The notes beneath the pieces were generated by a model, which saw only the letters and a list, made by a program, of their open reading frames with translations, did no database searches and had not been told where the DNA came from. Shown one piece after another: positions 7,184 through 14,830 of a stretch of DNA of 34,985 nt (its first letter is position 1; every line of letters starts with the position of its first letter). The DNA is taken from contig JAGHCH010000005.1 of NCBI GenBank assembly GCA_021160575.1, positions 1 through 34,985 of the forward strand. Direction: 5' to 3'. Source of the DNA: Thermoproteota archaeon. GTDB lineage: Archaea; Thermoproteota; Methanomethylicia; Methanomethylicales; JAGHCH01. A program made the translations under genes and the position numbers.

Positions 7184-7259
7184 GCCGGGGTGGCCGAGCG
7201 GCATAGGCGGCGGGCTGCAGACCCGTTCCACCAGGGTTCGAATCCCTGCCCCGGCTCCA
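7184..7259 (+). tRNA. tRNA-Cys (GCA), CCA encoded
   Basis: Full cloverleaf: acceptor GCCGGGG/CCCCGGC (7184-7190 with 7249-7255), D stem GCC/GGC, anticodon stem GCGGG/CCCGT, loop CTGCAGA with anticodon GCA at positions 34-36, five-base variable loop TCCAC, T arm CAGGG TTCGAAT CCCTG. The discriminator base is U (7256), the known cysteine identity base, and CCA (7257-7259) is encoded. There is no intron. The next gene downstream is SepCysS, the enzyme that converts phosphoseryl-tRNA-Cys to cysteinyl-tRNA-Cys, so substrate and enzyme are neighbours. Confidence 0.97.
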
Positions 7260-7420
7260 TCTTCTTCCCAACGTCTTCTATGTCGGCTTAGAGATCTTTC
7301 CTCTCTCTTTTACGGCAATGTCGCTTCTCCTTGAGAAGGAAAAGCTCTTTATGGCCAAGGGGATTGAATTTTCAAGGCGGGTAATCTATTGTCTCGAGGG
7401 ATCGCTAGGTGAGATAGACC
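7260..7420 (+). promoter_or_regulatory. Leader/spacer between tRNA-Cys and SepCysS with hairpin and promoter
   Basis: A pyrimidine-rich run (7296-7315, including CTCTCTTTT) follows the tRNA and could terminate it. A perfect 6-base hairpin CTTCTC/GAGAAG with loop CTT lies at 7324-7338, directly before a TATA-like CTCTTTATGG (about 7345-7354). An SD, GGTGA at about 7410, precedes ATG 7421. SepCysS therefore probably has its own promoter; the hairpin could be an operator. No RNA gene is seen here. Confidence 0.35.
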
Positions 7421-8611
7421 ATGTCGCTGGAGAGATTTAGGGAGATACGAAGAGAGGTGCATGAGGATGAAGTTATCAACTTGAACCCCATTCAGCGGGG
7501 AGGCGTTCTGACTCCGGCTGCTCGTAGAGCTTTGGTGGAGTTTGGAGATGGGTATTCGATCTGTGATCGCTGTCCTCCCAAGACTCCTAGGCTCGATATG
7601 ATTGAGAGACCTCCTGTAAAGTCGTTCTACGAGGAGCTGGCAAAGTTTCTCGGTTTAGATGTGGCGAGAGTTGTGACTAGGTGTAGGGAGGCGATGTTCA
7701 TAGCCTTATACATGCTCGGTGATAGAGGGGGCTACGTGGTTCTCGATAGCTTGGCCCACTACTCAACATACCTTGCAGTGGAGCTGGCTAGGATGAAGGT
7801 GAAGGAAGTACCTAACACTGGCTATCCGGAGTTCAGAGTTGAGGTTGAAAAGTATAAGGAGAAGATTGAAGAGGTAATTGATGAAACTGGCGATCCGCCG
7901 GTTGCCGCTGTCTTGACGCATGTTGACTCCTATTACGGGAATTTAGCTGATGCGAAGGCTGTTGGGGAGATCTGCAAGAGGTATGGAGTGCCCTTCATCT
8001 TGAATGCTGCCTACACAGCTGGAGTAATGCCAGTTAACGGCAAAGAACTTGGAGTAGATGTTCTGGTGAGTAGTGGTCATAAGAGCTGGGCTGCTTCAGC
8101 CCCCACAGGCATTCTGGCTATGACGGAGGAGATGGCACAACGTATCTTGAAGACCTCTGAGATCAAAGGAGATCTTACTGGGAGAAGCTTCCCGGTAAAG
8201 GAGCTTGGCCTTCTGGGCTGCACTGTTATGGGGGCGCCTCTCGCCACTTTGATTGCAAGCTTTCCAGATGTTGTGGAGAGAGTTAAAAGATGGAGTGAAG
8301 AACTGGAGAAGGCCCGCCACTTTGCCAGTGAGATGGAGAAGATTGAGGGAACTAGGCTTTTGGGAGTAAAGCCTAAGATGCACACCTTGATGCACTTCGA
8401 ATCCATGGGTTTCTACAAGGTTTCTCAAAGCCATAAAAGAAGAGGCTTCTTCCTCTACGATGAGCTGAAGAAAAGGAAGATTTACGGAATCCAGCCCGGC
8501 TTAACGAAGCACTTCAAGCTGAATACCTATGGCTTAAGCTGGGATCAAGTGAGATACGTAGCCTCGGCATTCAAGGAGATAGCGGAGAAATATGGTTTAG
8601 AGGTGGTCTAG
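7421..8611 (+). CDS. pscS: O-phospho-L-seryl-tRNA:L-cysteinyl-tRNA synthase (SepCysS)
   Basis: PLP enzyme that converts Sep-tRNA-Cys to Cys-tRNA-Cys with a sulfur donor, after SepRS charges the tRNA with phosphoserine. The family opening INLNPIQRGGVLTPAARRAL is present, then C48-x-x-C51 (GYSICDRC) and a third family-type cysteine at C267 (LGLLGCTVMG); these cysteines carry the persulfide or an Fe-S cluster in characterised enzymes. SSGHKSW at about 218-223 holds the PLP lysine K221. The length of 396 residues is normal. The gene sits 161 bases after tRNA-Cys(GCA), a direct functional neighbour. SepRS, the required partner, is not in the window. Its stop codon overlaps the stop of the convergent glutamine synthetase gene by 4 bases (CTAG). 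Related group-II PLP enzymes such as SufS are less likely because of the opening motif. Confidence 0.93.
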   Translation: MSLERFREIRREVHEDEVINLNPIQRGGVLTPAARRALVEFGDGYSICDRCPPKTPRLDMIERPPVKSFYEELAKFLGLDVARVVTRCREAMFIALYMLGDRGGYVVLDSLAHYSTYLAVELARMKVKEVPNTGYPEFRVEVEKYKEKIEEVIDETGDPPVAAVLTHVDSYYGNLADAKAVGEICKRYGVPFILNAAYTAGVMPVNGKELGVDVLVSSGHKSWAASAPTGILAMTEEMAQRILKTSEIKGDLTGRSFPVKELGLLGCTVMGAPLATLIASFPDVVERVKRWSEELEKARHFASEMEKIEGTRLLGVKPKMHTLMHFESMGFYKVSQSHKRRGFFLYDELKKRKIYGIQPGLTKHFKLNTYGLSWDQVRYVASAFKEIAEKYGLEVV

Positions 8612-9948
8612 GCGAACTCTAAGTAGTGTTCGTACTCCCACTGAGTGATCTTGGTGCGGGTCTCCGCCCATGAACCTTCGCTCTCTATGTAGGACTGCCA
8701 CTCCTTGGTCTTGAGCTCTACTAGCTTGTTAGCTACGTGGTCGCCTAACGCTCTCCAGATCACCTTGTCCTTCTTGAAAGCCTCGATAGCCTCCTCGAGG
8801 CTGCCTGGGAGAACCTTTATGCCGTGGCGCTCCAGCTCCTCTTCTGAAGCATGGTAGATATTGCCTTGGTATGGTTCTCCGGGATCAATCTTGTTCTCTA
8901 TGCCGTCCATTCCAGCAGCGATCACGGCGAGGATGCCTAGGTAGGGGTTCATTGAGGGATCAGGATGCCTATACTCGACGCGCATGGCCTTCTCGTAGCC
9001 GAGATAGTAGACTGGCACTCTCACGAGTGTGGAGCGATTAGCGTAGCCCCATGCTACGTAGACTGGAGCTTCATATCCAGGGAGGAGTCTCTTGTAGGAG
9101 TTGACGAGCGGCGCTACTACAAGGGACATTCCTCTTGCATGCTCAAGGAGACCGCCTATGAAGTACTTAGCAGTTTCAGAAAGACCTTCACCTTTTTCGG
9201 CGAAGAGGTTCCTTCCCGTCTTGACGTCGGTGAGGCTTAAATGCACATGGCAGCCGCTGCCGTTGATCCCCCAGAAAGGCTTAGGCATGAAAGTGGCTAT
9301 TAATCCGTGCTTCTTAGCTATCGCCTTAACAGCACTTTTAAAGATGACAAGATTGTCGGCAGTGCGTAGCCCATCAGAATGGCTAAAGTCTACTTCATGC
9401 TGCCCGATGGCTACTTCGTGGTGGGATTTATCGAATTTAAACCCTATGGATTCAAGGATTTCAATAATCTCTCTCTTAAGCAGCTCACCTTCATCAAAGG
9501 GAGGCAAGTCACAATATCTCCCAGCATCCATAGGCACTGGCGGAGACGCTTTTCTTACGAAGAAGAACTCGGGCTCACAGCCAACATTAACTACTACACC
9601 GTACGCTTCCCTGAGTTTTTCCAGGTAGCTCTTGAGCAAACCCCTAGGATCCCCCTCAAATGGCTTGCCATCTGGGTAGAAGACATATGAAAGAGCTAGC
9701 CAAGTACAGTTATCTTCCCACGGAAGAGATATGAGAGCTGAAGAGTTAGGCTTCGCTACCATGTCACTTCTATGAATTTCAACAAAGCCGGGAATAGAGG
9801 AGCCGTCAAAGCCAACGCCTCTACTGAAAGCAGCATTAGCTTCGTAGCTTCTTAGAGTTATTCCCCTAAGGTGCCCATGAATATCGATGATACCTACTTT
9901 GAGGTATTTGGCCTCCGAAGGCAGAGGACTGCTTTTAATGGAGTTCAA
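8608..9948 (-). CDS. glnA: Glutamine synthetase, type I
   Basis: ATP-dependent condensation of glutamate and ammonia, in the cytoplasm as a dodecamer. All type I blocks are present: an N-terminal beta-grasp with GFDGSSIPGF, CEPEFFF, the ATP/Glu region NGSGCHVHLSL, APLVNSYKRLLPGYEAPVYV and EYRHPDPSMNPYLG. No NLYDLP adenylylation motif is seen, so regulation is probably by feedback or transcription. At 446 residues it is close to the type I-alpha length. The start is TTG 9948 with GGTGA about 8 bases upstream. The divergent spacer to TrpRS holds an A/T palindrome (10023-10036) beside the presumed TATA box. Glutamine made here would feed GatCAB, whose genes lie at 30439-33642. Confidence 0.96.
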   Translation of the reverse strand: MNSIKSSPLPSEAKYLKVGIIDIHGHLRGITLRSYEANAAFSRGVGFDGSSIPGFVEIHRSDMVAKPNSSALISLPWEDNCTWLALSYVFYPDGKPFEGDPRGLLKSYLEKLREAYGVVVNVGCEPEFFFVRKASPPVPMDAGRYCDLPPFDEGELLKREIIEILESIGFKFDKSHHEVAIGQHEVDFSHSDGLRTADNLVIFKSAVKAIAKKHGLIATFMPKPFWGINGSGCHVHLSLTDVKTGRNLFAEKGEGLSETAKYFIGGLLEHARGMSLVVAPLVNSYKRLLPGYEAPVYVAWGYANRSTLVRVPVYYLGYEKAMRVEYRHPDPSMNPYLGILAVIAAGMDGIENKIDPGEPYQGNIYHASEEELERHGIKVLPGSLEEAIEAFKKDKVIWRALGDHVANKLVELKTKEWQSYIESEGSWAETRTKITQWEYEHYLEFA

Positions 9949-10012
9949 CCCAGATCACCAGCTCGGCTGAATCTCCTTGCTCCACATCATGCCAGAGAGA
10001 AGGATCTGTGCA

Positions 10013-10036
10013 AGTATTTAAGTGTTTATTTAAACA
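10013..10036. promoter_or_regulatory. glnA promoter with adjacent palindrome
   Basis: On the minus strand CACTTAAATA (10022-10013) is a likely glnA TATA box. Immediately upstream of it lies a perfect palindrome TGTTTA-TT-TAAACA (10023-10036) at the usual place of the TFB recognition element, suited to a dimeric repressor or activator. On the other side a TTTTATAGG at 10070-10078 would serve TrpRS. The palindrome differs from the GGAA-N6-TTCC site of methanogen NrpR, so another regulator would be involved. Confidence 0.4.
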
Positions 10037-10132
10037 ATTTTGACATTATTCCCAGTTTTCTTGAATATTGTTTTATAGGAGCAGAGGCAGTGGAGGACTA
10101 GCTAAACTCTTAGCGGAATCCTTGAGGAATAC

Positions 10133-11347
10133 TTGAACAAAAAGCAAGCGTTTCGAAAAGAGAGCGAGGAAAGTTTAAGTGGTGAAGATGCTAGTTTGGT
10201 GAGAAGGCGGTGCGTCTTGGCTATAGATGAGGAACTAGGCTTCGTGGTAACTCCTTGGGAGGTTAGAGGAGAAGTAGACTACGGCAAGCTCATCAAGAAG
10301 TTTGGAGTGGAACCCCTCACGAGAGAGCTTCTTCAAAGAATTGAGAGGCATGCAGGATATCTACACCTCTACTTGAGGAGAGGACTCTTCTTCGCTCATA
10401 GAGATTTAGGCTTATGGCTGGACTCCTATGAAAAGGGAGTGAAAGTCGTTCTCTACACTGGAAGAGGACCCTCTGGAAGGACACATATAGGGCACCTAGT
10501 ACCATGGATTTTCACAAAATATCTTCAGGATGCCTTTAAGGCAACACTTTACTTCCAGGTAACGGATGATGAAAAGTTTCTAGTTAAGCAAGAACTCACG
10601 ATGGATGAGGTGGAGAGGTACTCCTATGATAATGTCCTAGATGTGATAGCTGTAGGCTTCGATCCGGAGAGGACTAAAATGTTCATCGACACCAAGTATG
10701 CGAAGACCCTCTACAGGATAGCCGTGGAGGTAGCGAAGCATGTCACCTTCTCCACGGCTAAGGCAACCTTTGGTTTCACGGAGAGCTCCAACATAGGGAT
10801 AATATTCTTCCCGGCCATCCAAGCAGCACCATGCTTTCTAGCTCAGTATTTGGAGGGGAAAGATGCGCATGTACTCATTCCATGTGCAATAGATCAAGAT
10901 CCCTACTGGAGAATCGCTAGGGATGTAGCTCCAAAGCTGGGCTTTAGAAAGCCAGCAGGTATCTTCAGCAAGTTTGTCCCAGGGCTTATCCAGGGAGGGA
11001 AGATGAGCGCCAGCATTCCAGAGAGCAGCATCTTCATGACAGACACGCCAGAGGAAGCCGCCAAGAAGGTGTGGAATGCCTTTACTGGAGGGCAGCCCAC
11101 AGTAAAGGAGCAAAGGGAGAAAGGAGGAAACCCCGATATTTGCACTGTCTACTACTACTTCTACTTTCTCTTTGAAGAAGACGACAAAGTAGTGGAAGAG
11201 CTTTATCAGCGCTGTAGAACTGGAGACGTTATATGTGGGGAGTGTAAGAGGAAGTTGGCAGAGAGAGTGGCTAAATTCTTGGAGGAGCATCAAAGGAGGA
11301 GGGAGAGAGCAAAAGACTTAATTGACAAGTTCTTAGTGGAGGATTGA
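10133..11347 (+). CDS. trpS: Tryptophanyl-tRNA synthetase (archaeal/eukaryotic type)
   Basis: Class Ic aminoacyl-tRNA synthetase charging tRNA-Trp. The N-terminal part carries FVVTPWEV and the FFAHRDL segment typical of archaeal and eukaryotic TrpRS. The HIGH-type signature is GRGPSGRTHIGH with H118 and H121, and GGKMSAS near residue 290 is the KMSKS loop, followed by IFMTD, which separates TrpRS from TyrRS. The 404-residue length is usual for archaea. TTG at 10133 was chosen as start for its upstream GAGG and a TATA box near 10070-10078. A thioredoxin-fold gene begins four bases after the stop, so the two share an mRNA. Confidence 0.95.
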   Translation: MNKKQAFRKESEESLSGEDASLVRRRCVLAIDEELGFVVTPWEVRGEVDYGKLIKKFGVEPLTRELLQRIERHAGYLHLYLRRGLFFAHRDLGLWLDSYEKGVKVVLYTGRGPSGRTHIGHLVPWIFTKYLQDAFKATLYFQVTDDEKFLVKQELTMDEVERYSYDNVLDVIAVGFDPERTKMFIDTKYAKTLYRIAVEVAKHVTFSTAKATFGFTESSNIGIIFFPAIQAAPCFLAQYLEGKDAHVLIPCAIDQDPYWRIARDVAPKLGFRKPAGIFSKFVPGLIQGGKMSASIPESSIFMTDTPEEAAKKVWNAFTGGQPTVKEQREKGGNPDICTVYYYFYFLFEEDDKVVEELYQRCRTGDVICGECKRKLAERVAKFLEEHQRRRERAKDLIDKFLVED

Positions 11348-11350
11348 ATA

Positions 11351-11791
11351 TTGCCACGTGGCAGAGCGGCTAGGATAGCCAAGTTTGCTGGTATTTTCTT
11401 CATGGTTGTGCTGATTCTAAGCGCGGTGCTGGGATTCCTATACCCGATGGTGAGCAGAGGGGAGAAAGCTCCCGCAAGCACGCCGGAGATAGAGGAGAAG
11501 CTCAACGCGCATAAGCCCTTTATCATCTACTTCAGGTATGAGAAGAGCCTTGCTTGTAGTGAGCAGGATAGAGAGCTTTTGAGAGCTATTTACCCAGATT
11601 ATGCTTGGAAGATTGATTTAGTGGTCATAGAGTACGGCAACGACACCGTGAAGGTGTTTAAGGACTATGGAATTCAGGGCGTGCCCTCACTGGTTTTTGT
11701 TGACAAGGAAGGATACATAAAGTACATCTTCAAAACGCAGCTCGTGAAAGCGGACACCATTAAGAAGGTGCTTGCTCAACTGGTTTCGTAG
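11351..11791 (+). CDS. Membrane-anchored thioredoxin-fold protein lacking CxxC
   Basis: 146 residues: a basic N-terminus (PRGRAARIAK), one transmembrane helix at about 12-32, then an extracytoplasmic thioredoxin-like domain. The strand KPFIIYFRY leads to the position of the active site, which reads S66-L-A-C69 instead of C-x-x-C. The cis-proline loop GVPSLVFVD (P112) and the final helix TIKKVLAQLV are normal. With a single cysteine it cannot do classical dithiol exchange but could be a monothiol (glutaredoxin- or peroxiredoxin-like) or a structural adaptor. TTG 11351 has GGAGG eight bases upstream, within the TrpRS stop region. Its 3' end overlaps the convergent DNA ligase gene by 16 bases. 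Confidence 0.75.
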   Translation: MPRGRAARIAKFAGIFFMVVLILSAVLGFLYPMVSRGEKAPASTPEIEEKLNAHKPFIIYFRYEKSLACSEQDRELLRAIYPDYAWKIDLVVIEYGNDTVKVFKDYGIQGVPSLVFVDKEGYIKYIFKTQLVKADTIKKVLAQLVS

Positions 11792-13434
11792 AGCATCTGT
11801 CTTCGATAGATGCCCTCCACTCTCTTCAAGGTGTCTATTTCATCTGGCCCCTTATCTGGTCGTAGTCTCTTGATTCGCGGGAAGCGGAGAGCAAAACCAC
11901 TATCATGTCGATCGCTCTTCTGAATGCCGTCGAAAGCCACCTCGATAACTATTTCTGGTCTAACCAGGACCCGCATTCCCAGATCCTTTATCACCATGCT
12001 CTTCAATCTCTCAGAGAGCTCAAGCATTTCCTCATCAGTTAGCCCAGAGTAGGCTTTGCCTATCACTCTGAAGCGCCCTTCATCATCTCTCACTGCAAAG
12101 ATGTAGTCGGAGAGGATGCCAGCTCTCTTCCCATGCCCATACTCGGCGCCCACTATGACCACATCGAGGGTGTCCAGCTCCTTTTTAAGCTTCAACCAGT
12201 GCTTTCCACGTCTCCCTAGAATATAGGGAGAGCCTGGATCCTTCACGACTAGTCCTTCAAATCCCTCAGCTTTACTCTTTTCAAATAAAGTTCTCAAGGA
12301 GGCGACGTCCTTGACTTCATGCATTTCAGAGAGGTGCACATTATCTGGAAGAGATAGCTGTTCAAGGATTTGCCTTCTCTCAGCGAGCGGCTTGTCTACT
12401 ACAGGAGAGTCCCCGTAGTATAGGACATCGTAGAGGAATAGATGTAGTGGAATCTCCTCAAGAAGTCTTCTGGTGATCTTCTTCCGGTGGAGTCTTCTCT
12501 GCAGTACTTGAAATGGGAGCGGTTTGCCATCTCTCATAGGCAAGATTTCTCCATCAAGGATTAAAGTACCTGAAATCTTCTTAACGGCTTCCACGATTTC
12601 GGGGAAGAAAGCCGAGACCTCCTCTAGCCTTCGAGAGAAAATACGGATGGTGCTGCTCTTCTTATGTATCTGCGCTCTAGCGCCGTCATACTTAAAGTCT
12701 GCTAAGACTGGCTTCTTGAAGTACTCTATGACCTCTTCAGGGGTTTGAGCAGTTTCAGCTAGCATGAAGCCAGCTGGCTTTAGTGGCGTCACTTTAACAT
12801 TGTGGAGCTGTTTTTGCTTGGCTAGCACAGCGACTTCCCCTAGGTCGTTGATCGCTAGGGAGGCATTGCGAACTCTCTCCAAGGGCTCGCCAAAGGCGGA
12901 GGCTATTGCTTCCTCAATTAACCCCTCGATGGCACCTATGCGCAATTCAGAGGTGAGAACCTTGACTATGTACTTAGCCTCTAGAGGAGTTGCTGAGAGA
13001 AGGAGGCCTCTAAGTATTGTGGAGCGCATGGTTGCAGCCTTAGCTCCTGAGATAGAGGCAATCTTGTCGAAGGCGCGGTATACTCGCTGTAAGGTTAGGG
13101 GTTCCATGAGAAGCTGAGCTTGAGCACGCTTGGAGAGCATGTGGAAGATAGTCTCGCCTAGATCGCCGTACTTCTTGTAGGTCTCGTAAAGCTGCAGCTC
13201 GTCGGCTCCTGTGATTTCAAGGATTATCGATGCTATGGTGCTGTAGCCTACATTGGGATCCCTGGGATCACCCTTGGGAAAAGCCCTGCCAGTTAGGAAG
13301 GTTACAGCTATTCGTAGGTCAGGATCAGCGAGTTTTCGCAGATATTCTGCTAGGATGGCCACCTTCTCTATCTTACTTGATGTAGCCTTTACGCGTTCGC
13401 AAGTTTCAGCGAAGTCTTTGAAGCTGCCTTGCAA
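11776..13434 (-). CDS. lig: ATP-dependent DNA ligase (archaeal LigI type)
   Basis: Seals nicks in replication and repair. The three domains are visible: an N-terminal helical DNA-binding domain (1-220), the adenylation domain with motif I KYDGAR (K248 is the AMP-accepting lysine) and motif III LILDGEILP, and the C-terminal OB-fold with EGLVVKDPGSPY (motif IV) and KHWLKLKKE (motif V). The end, RFPRIKRLRPDKGPDE, is typical of the archaeal family. At 552 residues it is slightly short of the usual ~560-600. It starts with TTG 13434, with GAGGG about ten bases upstream. The small Lrp-type sensor gene precedes it by 82 bases on the same strand. Confidence 0.96.
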   Translation of the reverse strand: MQGSFKDFAETCERVKATSSKIEKVAILAEYLRKLADPDLRIAVTFLTGRAFPKGDPRDPNVGYSTIASIILEITGADELQLYETYKKYGDLGETIFHMLSKRAQAQLLMEPLTLQRVYRAFDKIASISGAKAATMRSTILRGLLLSATPLEAKYIVKVLTSELRIGAIEGLIEEAIASAFGEPLERVRNASLAINDLGEVAVLAKQKQLHNVKVTPLKPAGFMLAETAQTPEEVIEYFKKPVLADFKYDGARAQIHKKSSTIRIFSRRLEEVSAFFPEIVEAVKKISGTLILDGEILPMRDGKPLPFQVLQRRLHRKKITRRLLEEIPLHLFLYDVLYYGDSPVVDKPLAERRQILEQLSLPDNVHLSEMHEVKDVASLRTLFEKSKAEGFEGLVVKDPGSPYILGRRGKHWLKLKKELDTLDVVIVGAEYGHGKRAGILSDYIFAVRDDEGRFRVIGKAYSGLTDEEMLELSERLKSMVIKDLGMRVLVRPEIVIEVAFDGIQKSDRHDSGFALRFPRIKRLRPDKGPDEIDTLKRVEGIYRRQMLYETS

Positions 13435-13516
13435 AGCTGCGATACCCTCTACTGAGTAGTTAGTTAGGTTATCCGAGAAAAGTAGTGTGCTGCAAATGAG
13501 GATGATAAAGAGGATT

Positions 13517-13768
13517 TTAAGGAGAGCCTATCAAGGTGGTGGTGCGGATAATCCCGGGAATTCTGCGTATGGAGGAGACCACTTCATCGAGCACTTTCAT
13601 GTCTCCGACTTCTATTCTCACGATGACATCGTACTCTCCATAGACTACGTGACAATCGGTTACTCCGTGAAATTTCTTGACCTCTTTGGCTATAGCAGAC
13701 TCTCTTCCAAGCTCGGTAACTAGAAGAATATAGGCGACAATACCTTTTTCGGACACAATGTTCACCAT
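13517..13768 (-). CDS. Stand-alone Lrp/AsnC ligand-binding (RAM) domain protein
   Basis: An 83-residue protein that matches only the C-terminal RAM/AsnC domain of Lrp regulators: MVNIVSEKGIVAYILLVTELG, then VKKFHGVTDCHVVYGEYDVIVRIEVGD, then SIRRIPGIIRTTTLI. There is no helix-turn-helix. Such small archaeal proteins form multimers, bind amino acids and may modulate full-length Lrp proteins. I place the start at ATG 13768. The open frame continues upstream to 13936 but that part overlaps UbiX in antisense and resembles no known protein. A TATA-like TTTAAG at about 13790-13797 lies 25 bases upstream, consistent with a leaderless mRNA. It could regulate the downstream ligase or the divergent UbiX gene, but no direct evidence exists. 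Confidence 0.82.
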   Translation of the reverse strand: MVNIVSEKGIVAYILLVTELGRESAIAKEVKKFHGVTDCHVVYGEYDVIVRIEVGDMKVLDEVVSSIRRIPGIIRTTTLIGSP

Positions 13769-13789
13769 TAATGATGTGCGGAGCAATGC

Positions 13790-13799
13790 TCTTAAACTT
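13790..13799. promoter_or_regulatory. Shared divergent TATA region of lrp-like gene and ubiX
   Basis: CTTAAACTTT (plus strand) reads as AAAGTTTAAG on the minus strand. It is about 22-31 bases before the lrp-like ATG (13768) and 30-39 before the ubiX ATG (13829), so one AT-rich core can direct both transcripts. Confidence 0.4.
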
Positions 13800-13828
13800 T
13801 GTTGCCTCGATAGAAGTGGGATGTCAAG

Positions 13829-14398
13829 ATGAAGGTCGTTTTGTGCATAACCGGAGCCAGCGGTGTAGTCTACGGCGTTAGAATTCTTGAAGAGTTGGCT
13901 AAGAGGGGGCATGAAATCGATCTCATCGTGACGCAAGAGGCAGAGAAGCTTCTAAGCTATGAAGTTGGAATAGAGGTGGAGGAGTTAAAGAAATGGGCGT
14001 CGCACCTATACCGTGAAGACTACTTAGAAGCGCCCATTGCCAGCGGCTCACAGAAATTTGATGCTCTAGTTATTGCCCCTTGCAGCATGAAGACAGCCGC
14101 GGGCATCGCGCACGGATATGCCGAGAACTTGGTGTTGAGGACTGCAGACGTGGCCCTCAAGGAGGGTAGAAAGCTGATACTGGTGGTTAGAGAGGCCCCC
14201 CTCAACGCTATTCACTTGGAGAACCTCTTGAAGCTGTCAAAGATAGGAGTTCACGTAGTTCCAGCCGCTCCAGGATTCTATGGAAGACCTAGAAGCGTTG
14301 AAGATCTGGTCAACTTTATTGTGGGGAAGGTGTTGGATCTCCTAGGAGTGGAGAATGACCTTGCTCCTCGCTGGAGTGGCTTTCACTCTTCTGGATAG
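13829..14398 (+). CDS. ubiX: Flavin prenyltransferase, UbiX/Pad1 family
   Basis: Attaches dimethylallyl to FMN to make prenylated FMN, cofactor of UbiD-type decarboxylases. Family blocks: ITGASGVVYGVRILEEL (FMN-phosphate loop), IAPCSMKTAAGIAHGYAENLVLRTADVALKEGRKL and VVREAPLNAIHLENLLKLS, and the end-loop AAPGFYGRP. 189 residues is full length. ATG 13829 has GGGA shortly upstream. Its 3' end overlaps by 83 bases the convergent gene for an LpdD-like protein, thought to chaperone the same cofactor. No UbiD decarboxylase gene lies in the window. Confidence 0.95.
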   Translation: MKVVLCITGASGVVYGVRILEELAKRGHEIDLIVTQEAEKLLSYEVGIEVEELKKWASHLYREDYLEAPIASGSQKFDALVIAPCSMKTAAGIAHGYAENLVLRTADVALKEGRKLILVVREAPLNAIHLENLLKLSKIGVHVVPAAPGFYGRPRSVEDLVNFIVGKVLDLLGVENDLAPRWSGFHSSG

Positions 14399-14759
14399 TG
14401 CTGATGAGCTCATGTACACATTCCTCGGAGTGCTCAATAAGCTTCTCAATATCCTCTCTTGAAGCATTTTCCACGTGAATTCCCACAACTGCAAGGCATG
14501 TTCTACCCAGACTTCTCGAAATCAAGGAAGCTGCCTTAACAGCCACTAAGTAGTCCTTATGCCGTGGAAGTGAAAAGGCTACTGGGGGATTGCCCTCTAT
14601 AGAAAGGGCAAATCCCCCTATGTGCGGCTTTTCTCCACCACATATGATGATGAGGTAGTCCTCGCCCACTTTGATAAGGAAGGCGGATACCTGAAGTCTG
14701 CCTTCTCCTTTGCGGATGTAGAGAAGTGAGGTGCTGTCAGACCTGCGTGGGGTAATCAT
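14316..14759 (-). CDS. LpdD-like protein, probable prenyl-FMN chaperone
   Basis: 147 residues. The core resembles the small LpdD (gallate decarboxylase subunit D-like) domain: GRLQVSAFLIKVGEDYLIIICGGEKPHIGGFALSIEG, where GGxxPHIGG is the most recognisable block, then PRHKDYLVAVKAASLISRSLG and VVGIHVENASREDIEKLIEH, with a short tail. Proteins of this family sit beside UbiX/UbiD genes and help insert prenylated FMN. Here the gene converges on ubiX and overlaps its last 83 bases, which supports the functional link. ATG 14759 is preceded by GAGGTTCGAGG. The last 20 residues (SEEQGHSPLLGDPTPSPQ) are low-complexity and fall in the overlap. The family call rests on motif recall and context. Confidence 0.72.
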   Translation of the reverse strand: MITPRRSDSTSLLYIRKGEGRLQVSAFLIKVGEDYLIIICGGEKPHIGGFALSIEGNPPVAFSLPRHKDYLVAVKAASLISRSLGRTCLAVVGIHVENASREDIEKLIEHSEECVHELISTIQKSESHSSEEQGHSPLLGDPTPSPQ

Positions 14760-14830
14760 CCTCGAACCTCATTGGACTGAGAGTTCACATCATCCAGCAG
14801 CTGTTAATAGGTTTGAGTTAGAGATTAACA

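Noticed and set aside
9101-9628. 175-codon plus-strand frame
   Set aside because: Antisense to the conserved glutamine synthetase core; no motif of its own.
13769-13936. 56-codon extension of the Lrp-type protein
   Set aside because: It runs antisense through ubiX, has no family similarity, and removes the promoter.
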